DNA of 12,609 nt from the NCBI GenBank assembly GCA_003485825.1, contig DNHN01000275.1, positions 1-12,609 of the forward strand, written 5' to 3'. A program made the translations under genes and the position numbers. This stretch comes from Bacteroidota bacterium (lineage in GTDB: Bacteria; Bacteroidota; Bacteroidia; NS11-12g; UBA9320). The notes beneath the pieces were generated by a model, which saw only the letters and a program-made list of their open reading frames with translations, did not search any database and was not told the DNA's origin. Below, piece after piece: positions 1-6,091 of the stretch (position 1 is its first letter; the number at the start of each line of letters is the position of its first letter).

Positions 1-92
1 CTATCGCAGCTTCACTCGAACTGATAACACTCCGGTATAAAACTGCTACCGCAGTTCCACTTAACGGATTACCTAAAAACAATAAACAATGA
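1..92 (+). CDS. 3' end of an unidentified gene upstream of arsC (partial)
   Basis: Reading from base 3, about 29 codons stay open and end at the TGA at 90-92. The visible tail begins IAASLELITLRYK and ends GLPKNNKQ. The stop overlaps the arsC start in an ATGA at 89-92, exactly the arrangement seen between arsC and the next gene, which supports a real co-translated gene rather than chance. Bacteroidota arsenic operons often carry an ArsR regulator, a DUF6428 protein or an ACR3 pump at this place, but the visible tail is too short and too unlike what I remember of those families to assign it. The 5' part lies outside the window. Confidence 0.5.
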   Translation, partial: IAASLELITLRYKTATAVPLNGLPKNNKQ

Positions 93-694
93 AAAAATCA
101 ATAGCTGAATTTATCAGTACCTTAGAAATAGACAAGCTGTCCCCGGAGAGAATAGAAAAACTGGTTCCGCTTATAAACTTTATACAAACTAAAAAAGACG
201 CCAATGAATCCATACGGCTCAATTTTATATGCACCCATAACAGTAGAAGAAGTCACATGTGTCAAGTTTGGGCAAAGGCTATTGCAGAATATTATGATTT
301 AAGGAAGGTAAAAAGCTACTCAGGAGGCACAGAATCTACCGCGGTTTACCCGATGGTTATCGCCACTTTTGAGTCCTTAGGATTTGAAATTACCAAGATA
401 GCAAACTACACAAATCCAACCTATAAGCTAAACTTTACAGAAGAACATTGTCCTATGACTTTGTTTTCTAAGCGACACAACGATAGATATAATCCAAGAA
501 AAGATTTTGCAGCGGTAATGACGTGTACTGATGCAGACAACAACTGCCCCATAATTCCCAATGCAGAGCGTATCTCCCTCCCCTACATAGACCCTAAAAT
601 ATCCGATGGTACTCCTGACGAATCAGTGGTGTACGCAGACCGAAGTACACAAATAGCAACTGAAATGAAGTATGTTTTTTCGCAAATAAAATGA
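89..694 (+). CDS. arsC: Thioredoxin-coupled arsenate reductase, low-MW phosphatase fold
   Basis: This cytoplasmic enzyme is expected to reduce arsenate to arsenite using thioredoxin. The P-loop CX5R is visible as CTHNSRR (Cys48 to Arg54). The redox relay pair appears as Cys146 and Cys153 in CTDADNNCP, matching the Cys82/Cys89 pair of the pI258 ArsC type, and the general-acid loop is YIDP with Asp168. These relay cysteines separate it from ordinary tyrosine phosphatases. At 201 aa it is longer than classical ArsC (about 130 aa), mainly through a helical N-terminal extension of about 43 residues and an insert around residues 105-140 (with an extra Cys121); similar long forms occur in Bacteroidota arsenic clusters. 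The ATG at 89 overlaps the upstream stop, and its own TGA overlaps the channel gene start, so translation is probably coupled through all three genes. The regulator and promoter lie off the left edge. Confidence 0.88.
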   Translation: MKKSIAEFISTLEIDKLSPERIEKLVPLINFIQTKKDANESIRLNFICTHNSRRSHMCQVWAKAIAEYYDLRKVKSYSGGTESTAVYPMVIATFESLGFEITKIANYTNPTYKLNFTEEHCPMTLFSKRHNDRYNPRKDFAAVMTCTDADNNCPIIPNAERISLPYIDPKISDGTPDESVVYADRSTQIATEMKYVFSQIK

Positions 695-1446
695 CCTCCT
701 GGAGAGAATATCTAGGTGAATTTATAGGTACTGCCATTTTAGTCTTTATCGGCTGCGGTTCTGTAGCTGTATCCGTGGTATATTATCCTTTGGAGCTTTG
801 GCATATTGCATTGATTTGGGCGTTTGGAGTTGCTCTAGCTATCTACGCGACCCATTCTTTTAGCCATTCTCACCTCAATCCTGCGGTCACACTAGCTATG
901 GTGTTAGCAAACAAGTGTGAGAGGCATAAGATACCCGCCTATTTTGGAGCACAATTAGCTGGAGCTTTTGGAGCCTCACTCCTCCTATTATCCCTTATAA
1001 ATTCAGATTTAGCAACTTTTGAAGCCACCAGTAGTTTAATTCGTGGAGAGTCTAACTCCTACCGGTCTGCCGTGATGTTTGGCGAGTTTTTCCCAGAAAC
1101 CGTTAGCCACTCAACGGCTTATATAGCAGAAGGTTTAGGAACTTTTGTGCTTGTATTAACCATTTTTTTATTGGATGCTAATAACAAAAAGTTTAGCTAC
1201 CTGAATCCTGTTTTTATAGGGCTAACAGTAGGTGCTATCATTTTAGTAGTAGCTCCATATACTCAAGCAGGGCTTAACCCAGCACGAGACTTTGGACCTC
1301 GATTGGTAGCCTACTTTGGAGGTTGGGGAAGCGCTGCATTCCCTTACGTTTCTTGTAGCTTTTTTACCGTGTATATATTGAGTCCTTTAGTAGGTGGAGG
1401 CCTTGCGTATCTATTATTCAGTCTATTTGACAAACAGACAAAATAA
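691..1446 (+). CDS. MIP-family aquaglyceroporin-like channel, likely arsenite exit route (AqpS-like role)
   Basis: This is an inner-membrane channel of 251 aa, the normal MIP length, with six hydrophobic helices. Both pore half-helices are present: HLNPAVT with NPA at 63-65, and GLNPARDFGPR with NPA at 196-198. The Arg199-Asp200 pair after the second NPA is the mark of the glycerol-facilitator branch rather than strict water channels. The helix-1 and helix-4 glutamates lie in GEFIGT (Glu10) and AEGLGT (Glu147). Trivalent arsenic and antimony hydroxides are known substrates of aquaglyceroporins. Because the ATG sits inside the arsC stop (ATGA, 691-694), the channel most likely releases ArsC-made arsenite down its gradient, as AqpS does in S. 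meliloti. Family is sure; the arsenite role is inferred from context. A plain glycerol facilitator remains possible, although no glycerol kinase or dehydrogenase gene is nearby. Confidence 0.85.
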   Translation: MTSWREYLGEFIGTAILVFIGCGSVAVSVVYYPLELWHIALIWAFGVALAIYATHSFSHSHLNPAVTLAMVLANKCERHKIPAYFGAQLAGAFGASLLLLSLINSDLATFEATSSLIRGESNSYRSAVMFGEFFPETVSHSTAYIAEGLGTFVLVLTIFLLDANNKKFSYLNPVFIGLTVGAIILVVAPYTQAGLNPARDFGPRLVAYFGGWGSAAFPYVSCSFFTVYILSPLVGGGLAYLLFSLFDKQTK

Positions 1447-1680
1447 GGTGATTTATTATCCGTTTTGAGTTTATGCAATTTCATACCATTCTTTTCTTTC
1501 TATTGTACAGTGAGTATTTTGCCTTCAATACAAATGGTGCCACTTCAACCTATAGAACTTTGGATCTCAGTACGGCTGCAAGTTTTCAAGTTTCATACTT
1601 GCTTAAGAAATAAACCCCAAGGCTATATTCTTGCAAAATCATAAATCTCTAAAGACGAAATGTGCTTTCTTTGCCCCACC
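1447..1680. other. Intergenic region between the channel gene and the dioxygenase gene
   Basis: About 230 bases that hold no convincing gene. A 46-codon ORF (1473-1613, +) is open but resembles nothing I know. A small inverted repeat, GCAAGT at 1578-1583 and ACTTGC at 1597-1602, encloses 13 bases and could be a weak operator or chance. TATTCTTG at 1626-1633 matches seven of eight positions of the Bacteroidota -7 element TAnnTTTG, with TTG at 1599-1601 as a possible -33 element, but the 24-base spacing is longer than the usual 19-23. No terminator with a T-run was found behind the channel gene. Confidence 0.3.
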
Positions 1681-2610
1681 ATGAGTAAAAGAGAAGAGTT
1701 ACTAAAGGCTATAGATGCTAAATATAAGGCGATGGGGCAAGATCCAGACGTTCACTTGTCGGGTCTATTGCACGCTGAGCCTATGAAATACTGGGATTTT
1801 ATCCAAGTGGATGCTTTACTAGGACTACAAACCCAGCGCACACAGTTACCCGATGAGATGGTTTTTATTATGTACCATCAAATCAATGAACTACTCTTTA
1901 AGATGATACTTTGGGAAATGGGTCAAATATCTCATACCGAAAATATTGCTCCTGAGAAATTCACAATGCATCTTATGCGCATCTCTCGCTACTTTGATGT
2001 GCTTTCAGACTCTTTTGATGTAATGGGAGAAGGTATGGAGCTAGAGCAATATATGAAGTTTAGAGACACCCTCACTCCTGCTAGTGGCTTCCAGTCTGCT
2101 CAGTACCGTATGATAGAAATAGCATCTACTGAGCTCATTAACTTAATAGACGCACGATTTAGAGAAGGAATAGACAGAGATACTCCGTATGAACACGCCT
2201 TTGAGCACATGTACTGGCAAGCAGCGGGAAAAGATTATGCTACCGGCGCTAAGAGTAAACTCTTAACCAACTTCGAAGACAAGTACAAGAAAGAGCTCAT
2301 AGATCACATGAAAGAATACAATACAGTGAATCTATGGACGAAGTATAAAGAACTTCCAGAAGAATACCGACAAAACAAAGAGCTAATTAGTGCCATGAGG
2401 CACTACGACCACACGGTAAATATCGATTGGACCATTCACCATCTAGAAGCAGCTAAGAAGTACTTGGGAGACGGAGCTGCTACTGGTGGCAGTGACTGGA
2501 CCAAGTATATGCACCCGAAGTATCAGCGTAGGATATTCTTTCCAGACCTATGGAGTGCAGAGGAACTGAAAGGATGGGGCGTTACTAACGTCAAGCGCAC
2601 AGATAGTTAG
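1681..2610 (+). CDS. kynA: Tryptophan 2,3-dioxygenase
   Basis: Heme enzyme that opens the indole ring of L-tryptophan with O2 to give N-formylkynurenine, the first step of the kynurenine route; cytoplasmic and tetrameric in known members. Counting from the ATG at 1681 (309 aa), the active-site His of the MYHQINELLFK segment is His66, the substrate-carboxylate Arg is in FQSAQYR (Arg143), and the proximal heme ligand is probably His254 in WTIHHLEAAKKYLG, ten residues before the glycine that precedes TGGS (268-271). An in-frame ATG at 1660 would add MCFLCPT, which does not look like the family N-terminus; MSKREELL at 1681 does, so I prefer the later start. No kynureninase, formamidase or other pathway gene is adjacent, so the gene stands alone here. 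It converges on the next gene with only 26 bases between the stops. Confidence 0.9.
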   Translation: MSKREELLKAIDAKYKAMGQDPDVHLSGLLHAEPMKYWDFIQVDALLGLQTQRTQLPDEMVFIMYHQINELLFKMILWEMGQISHTENIAPEKFTMHLMRISRYFDVLSDSFDVMGEGMELEQYMKFRDTLTPASGFQSAQYRMIEIASTELINLIDARFREGIDRDTPYEHAFEHMYWQAAGKDYATGAKSKLLTNFEDKYKKELIDHMKEYNTVNLWTKYKELPEEYRQNKELISAMRHYDHTVNIDWTIHHLEAAKKYLGDGAATGGSDWTKYMHPKYQRRIFFPDLWSAEELKGWGVTNVKRTDS

Positions 2611-2636
2611 AGCTAGCACAAGGTATACTCTGTTTG

Positions 2637-3701
2637 TCATTGTGTAACTACTTTAAATCTCAAAACCCCATCCTCACTTTTGATGGATAAAATAAGTAAT
2701 CCATCGTGGTAGTTAGTCTTAGTTAAACGTAAATCACCTTCAAATTTCCCAAATGCTAAGACTTGACCGGATAGATTAGAAACACAATAGAATCTCTCCA
2801 TCTTTTCATTAAATACTACCTCAAATACACGGTGCGAATTGACTATAGCATAGTTTTCCAGCTTAGACACAACTTTTATCACTTTAGAAGTGCTTATTTT
2901 TCCATCGTAGTCCACCTGCTTCAGTCGGTAGTAATTGATCTTCGACGGATTATCGTCAGTGAACACATAATTCAACAGTCTTTCAGAATTTCCGTGACCA
3001 TTCTCTGTACCGATTGAAGTAAACTGATGACCGTCCACACTTTTTTCAATATTAAAGTAGTCGTTATTGTGTTCGGACGCAGTACTCCATTCCAAACGGA
3101 TTTGCTCTTCCAATGCTCGCCCAGTAAAACGGATTAATTCCACAGGAAGTGGTGAATTTGAAAGGTCTGCAGGTGTTAAACTGCAGTCCATAGCATAGGA
3201 ATTCGTAGATGAATTGTATAAGGATGTACATCCATCTTTTTCCGCGTCCGAACCGAGTGAGCCGTATGCTATATAACATGTTTCACTTCCATTGGAGAGG
3301 TAGATACTATCACCGTCATTATTCCAAAAAGGTCCTCCTCCACTTGTTCCAGTTTCTCTAAAATTACTTGGAATGGTAGGTGACGTGTTGATCCAATCAG
3401 ATATTACATTTAGACATTGCCCAGCTAAAAGTGAGTCTGAAGGGCCAAAACTAAACCGAACACCTACGGTATCTGAAATCGTAAAACCATTCAAGTAAAC
3501 CGTCTCAGAAGAGTCGTTGCAAATTTGAATAAACTCATCTCGAATGTGAGTAATACCGTCGCCGTCCGTATCAAAACTATCCGAAGTACCCGTCGGATCT
3601 ACTAAATATGCGTTGATGTAAATCTTGTCTACTTGACACTGACCGTAAGAATTCGAAAAAAAAAGCAGACATATGCCGAGTGTAAATAATGGGGGTTTCA
3701 T
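2637..3701 (-). CDS. Secreted lamin-tail-domain protein with probable T9SS C-terminal signal
   Basis: A 354-aa exported protein of unknown substrate. A signal peptide covers residues 1-20 (hydrophobic LFTLGICLLFF, likely cut after NSYG). Residues about 22-175 look like a lamin-tail (LTD) domain, with the acidic calcium-binding-like loop DTDGDG at 44-49 followed by RDEFIQI, and several cysteines (22, 61, 96, 142, 158, 173) that may form disulfides. Residues 185-278 carry the fibronectin-like segment common in Bacteroidota surface proteins (LPVELIRFTG, then LEWSTASEHNNDYFNIEKS and YYRLKQVDYDG). Residues about 283-354 resemble a degenerate Por/type IX sorting domain, with GLLILSI and the final strand FKVVTQ. 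It would therefore be exported by Sec and then placed on or beyond the cell surface by T9SS. No partner is adjacent. Domain calls are by eye. Confidence 0.75.
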   Translation of the reverse strand: MKPPLFTLGICLLFFSNSYGQCQVDKIYINAYLVDPTGTSDSFDTDGDGITHIRDEFIQICNDSSETVYLNGFTISDTVGVRFSFGPSDSLLAGQCLNVISDWINTSPTIPSNFRETGTSGGGPFWNNDGDSIYLSNGSETCYIAYGSLGSDAEKDGCTSLYNSSTNSYAMDCSLTPADLSNSPLPVELIRFTGRALEEQIRLEWSTASEHNNDYFNIEKSVDGHQFTSIGTENGHGNSERLLNYVFTDDNPSKINYYRLKQVDYDGKISTSKVIKVVSKLENYAIVNSHRVFEVVFNEKMERFYCVSNLSGQVLAFGKFEGDLRLTKTNYHDGLLILSIKSEDGVLRFKVVTQ

Positions 3702-3720
3702 CCGTTTAAGGTATGAAATA

Positions 3721-3754
3721 AAAATGTATTTTAAAAAATTCGGTAAGTTTACAA
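3721..3754 (-). promoter_or_regulatory. Candidate Bacteroidota-type promoter for the lamin-tail gene
   Basis: On the minus strand TACATTTT (3728-3721) matches seven of eight positions of the -7 consensus TAnnTTTG. A TTG (3754-3752) lies 23 bases upstream, within the reported -33/-7 spacing range. Transcription would begin near 3715, giving a leader of about 15 bases before the ATG at 3701. The flanking DNA is very AT-rich, so a chance match is possible. Confidence 0.3.
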
Positions 3755-3772
3755 CTCAAATTTTCAGCTGGA

Positions 3773-3797
3773 TATGAATTGAAATACGCAATTCATA
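3773..3797. repeat. Perfect 9-bp inverted repeat (possible terminator or operator)
   Basis: TATGAATTG at 3773-3781 is followed, after the 7-base loop AAATACG, by its exact reverse complement CAATTCATA at 3789-3797. It lies 27 bases beyond the stop of the phosphate transporter gene on the minus strand and about 70 bases before the start of the next minus-strand gene. There is no T-run after the stem, so a standard intrinsic terminator is doubtful. It could stop or stabilise the transporter transcript, or be a binding site upstream of the lamin-tail gene. Confidence 0.4.
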
Positions 3798-3824
3798 GAG
3801 TGGTATGACTGAAATAAATAACGG

Positions 3825-5546
3825 TTAATTCAAATTCTCTCCGCTTACGTATTCAGAGATACTGATAAGGTAGTCACCTACTTTTTCTAGGCCAGAAAAG
3901 AGATTATTATAAATTAGACCACTCTTATAATTATACTCTTGTTTCTCTATACTCATAAGGTGTTTCTTACGAAGTCTGTTCCTCGTTTCGTCTATTGCTT
4001 CTTCTAACTTCTGAGCTTCGTTTAGATTAACAGAACCGTGGGTTTTATCTAGATTGCTCAGCATTTCGTCATACGCCTCTCCTATCTGATCAAAATAACC
4101 ATTTAGATTGTCCCGTTGTTTTTGGTCAAACCACACCTTATCCTTGGCTTTTTTATCCAACTGTTTCGCCATATTGAAGTAAATATCCCCTAAGCTTTCT
4201 AGCTCGTTACACGCTCCCAGTAAGCCTCTAATTTGCTCTGAGGTATTTTCGGTTACTTCTTTATTTCCTACTTTGGCTAAGAAATTAATTATCTCTTGAT
4301 GAATATTATCTGTAATACCCTCATAATATTCAATTTTTTGGTGGAGTTTTTTCTGTTCTTTCTTGTCCGTAACATTTACCAGTTTCTTCACTTTACTGTG
4401 CATCTTTTTGGTCAGTAAACCAAATTTAACAATCTCCTTCTTAGCCTCCAGTACTGATATCTCAGGTGTGCTCACGATTCCTGAACCGATGTATTCTAGT
4501 TTAAAGACCTCGTCTTCATCATTTTTGGAAGGAGTAAATCGTACAACTAACGACTCTATAAATTTCACAAACCACACAAGAACTAGGGTATTGATAATAT
4601 TGAATACGGTATGAAATGCTGACAATGAATACTGTACAGCTGCTTCACCCGGCAAAACATCACCAATTGTAAATGGACTGCCCCATTGAGTCTTACTCAT
4701 CAAGAAGCCAATAAAACTAGTGAATGGATAAAAAAGTAATAGCATCCAAACAACCCCGAATACATTAAAAATAAAATGGGCTCTAGCAGCACGTTTAGCG
4801 TGCACATTCCCTACTAAAGCTGCTAGATTAGCAGTGATGGTAGTCCCTATATTTTCTCCTAAAACTATAGCTGCAGCCATCTCAAAAGGTAGACCCACAG
4901 CTCCACCGCACAATGTTAGCGTCAGTGCCATAGCAGCACTACTACTCTGAACTATTATAGTGAGCAACGTACCTACCAATACTAACAGAATAATTCCTAT
5001 AAATTCTTGATTCTTAAGAAACAGAATCATTTCTAAAAAGTGTGGATTAGAACCTAAATCAAGTCCAACTACTGCACTTTTCATACCTTCCAACCCTAAG
5101 AAAAGAAGACCAAAACCAACTAAGAATTCTCCTAAGTTCTTAAGGTTTCCTCTATTCACAAAAAGCAAGGGTACCCCAACAGCTAAAATAGGGTATATGT
5201 ATGACCCTAGGCTAAACTTCGCTGAAAAGCCAAAAATAACTAGTAGCCAGGCAGTCATAGTAGTGCCTATATTCGCTCCCATTATCACACCGATAGCTTG
5301 ACGAAGAGTAAGTAATCCTGCATTTACAAAACTTACAATCATCACAGTGGTAGCGCTACTGCTTTGTATTAGTGTCGTGGTAAAAAATCCCGTAAAAATC
5401 CCTTTAAATCGATTCGAGGTAATGGACCCCAAAATACTACGCATACGTGTACCTGCTAGTTTTTGTATGCCATCACTCATTACCATCATACCATATATGA
5501 ATAGTCCTAAGGCTCCTATGAGTGTAAAAAGTTGAGAATAGTCCAT
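3825..5546 (-). CDS. Na+/phosphate cotransporter, NptA/YjbB type, with C-terminal PhoU-like domain
   Basis: An inner-membrane protein of 573 aa expected to move phosphate coupled to sodium. The family's inverted duplication is plain: QSSSA occurs at 61-65 and again at 200-204, and GANIGTT (90-96) is echoed by GENIGTT (230-236). Hydrophobic helices fill residues 1-340. From about 360 to 570 the protein is hydrophilic and helical, consistent with the PhoU-like domain fused to the bacterial two-domain (YjbB-like) form. The ATG at 5546 is the natural start (MDYSQLFTLIGALGLFIYGM). It is transcribed divergently from the GNAT gene across 78 bases, where I could not find a convincing promoter. No pst, pho regulator or phosphatase gene is adjacent, so uptake versus export of phosphate cannot be settled from context. 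Confidence 0.88.
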   Translation of the reverse strand: MDYSQLFTLIGALGLFIYGMMVMSDGIQKLAGTRMRSILGSITSNRFKGIFTGFFTTTLIQSSSATTVMIVSFVNAGLLTLRQAIGVIMGANIGTTMTAWLLVIFGFSAKFSLGSYIYPILAVGVPLLFVNRGNLKNLGEFLVGFGLLFLGLEGMKSAVVGLDLGSNPHFLEMILFLKNQEFIGIILLVLVGTLLTIIVQSSSAAMALTLTLCGGAVGLPFEMAAAIVLGENIGTTITANLAALVGNVHAKRAARAHFIFNVFGVVWMLLLFYPFTSFIGFLMSKTQWGSPFTIGDVLPGEAAVQYSLSAFHTVFNIINTLVLVWFVKFIESLVVRFTPSKNDEDEVFKLEYIGSGIVSTPEISVLEAKKEIVKFGLLTKKMHSKVKKLVNVTDKKEQKKLHQKIEYYEGITDNIHQEIINFLAKVGNKEVTENTSEQIRGLLGACNELESLGDIYFNMAKQLDKKAKDKVWFDQKQRDNLNGYFDQIGEAYDEMLSNLDKTHGSVNLNEAQKLEEAIDETRNRLRKKHLMSIEKQEYNYKSGLIYNNLFSGLEKVGDYLISISEYVSGENLN

Positions 5547-5624
5547 TGCTTACCTTGTTTGTTTTATTCTTTGGGCGCAATATTGTGTCATTCATATTAC
5601 TTTAACATTATCTTTCTATAACAA

Positions 5625-6080
5625 GTGAATAAAAAGGCAACTACAAGAAAGGCTATACAGTCTGACATTCCAGCAATACTTACGCTTATAAAAGAGCTAG
5701 CGATTTACGAGAATGCACCTGATGAAGTGACAAACACACCCGAGATGATGCTTGAGGATGGTTTTGGGTTAAATAAAATATATGACGCTTTTGTCTCAGA
5801 GGTCGACGGAAAAATTATAGGTGTAGCCATCACCTACTATAGATACAGCACTTGGAAAGGCAGGTGTCTTTATCTAGAAGATCTGATAGTCACAGAATCG
5901 TACCGTGGTATAGGTGCTGGTCAGCAGTTATTTACCTACTGCATGGATTTTGGTAAAATGAATGGCTGTAAACGTATGGTATGGCAAGTATTGGACTGGA
6001 ACAAACCTGCACTTGATTTCTATACGAAGTATGGCGCTCACTTGGATGGTGAATGGATCAATGGAAGTGTTGAGTTATAA
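5625..6080 (+). CDS. GNAT acetyltransferase, diamine (spermidine/spermine) N-acetyltransferase-like
   Basis: A cytoplasmic acetyl-CoA-dependent N-acetyltransferase of 151 aa. The acetyl-CoA loop is YRGIGAGQQL (Arg94 to Leu102). The segment from YSTWKGR through YLEDLIV to VLDWNKPALDFY follows the SSAT-like branch closely; Glu85 and Tyr133 match the conserved substrate-side Glu and the general-acid Tyr of human SSAT. Bacterial members often act on small amines such as diamines, thialysine or aminoalkyl compounds, so the true substrate is open. The start is GTG: an in-frame TAA sits at 5619-5621, six bases earlier, and no ATG occurs until codon 41. The C-terminus (EWINGSVEL) stops about ten residues sooner than in typical homologs. 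It converges on the glycosyltransferase gene with 11 bases between stops. Confidence 0.82.
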   Translation: MNKKATTRKAIQSDIPAILTLIKELAIYENAPDEVTNTPEMMLEDGFGLNKIYDAFVSEVDGKIIGVAITYYRYSTWKGRCLYLEDLIVTESYRGIGAGQQLFTYCMDFGKMNGCKRMVWQVLDWNKPALDFYTKYGAHLDGEWINGSVEL

Positions 6081-6091
6081 CCTCAATTCGA

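Noticed and set aside
1578..1602. Inverted repeat GCAAGT/ACTTGC in the intergenic region
   Set aside because: Only six base pairs with a 13-base spacer and an internal extra CAAGT; not distinguishable from chance.
1473..1613. 46-codon plus-strand ORF between the channel and dioxygenase genes (begins MQFHTILFFLLYSEYF)
   Set aside because: It resembles no family I know, has no ribosome site or coupling to a neighbour, and its length is expected by chance. A conserved frame in relatives would change this.
1660..1680. Upstream ATG giving the dioxygenase an MCFLCPT leader
   Set aside because: Family N-termini resemble MSKREELLKAID from 1681; two extra cysteines before it are atypical.
5547..5624. 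Possible divergent promoters between the phosphate transporter and GNAT genes
   Set aside because: TATTCTTTG and similar strings deviate from TAnnTTTG in spacing, and no matching -33 element was found on either strand.
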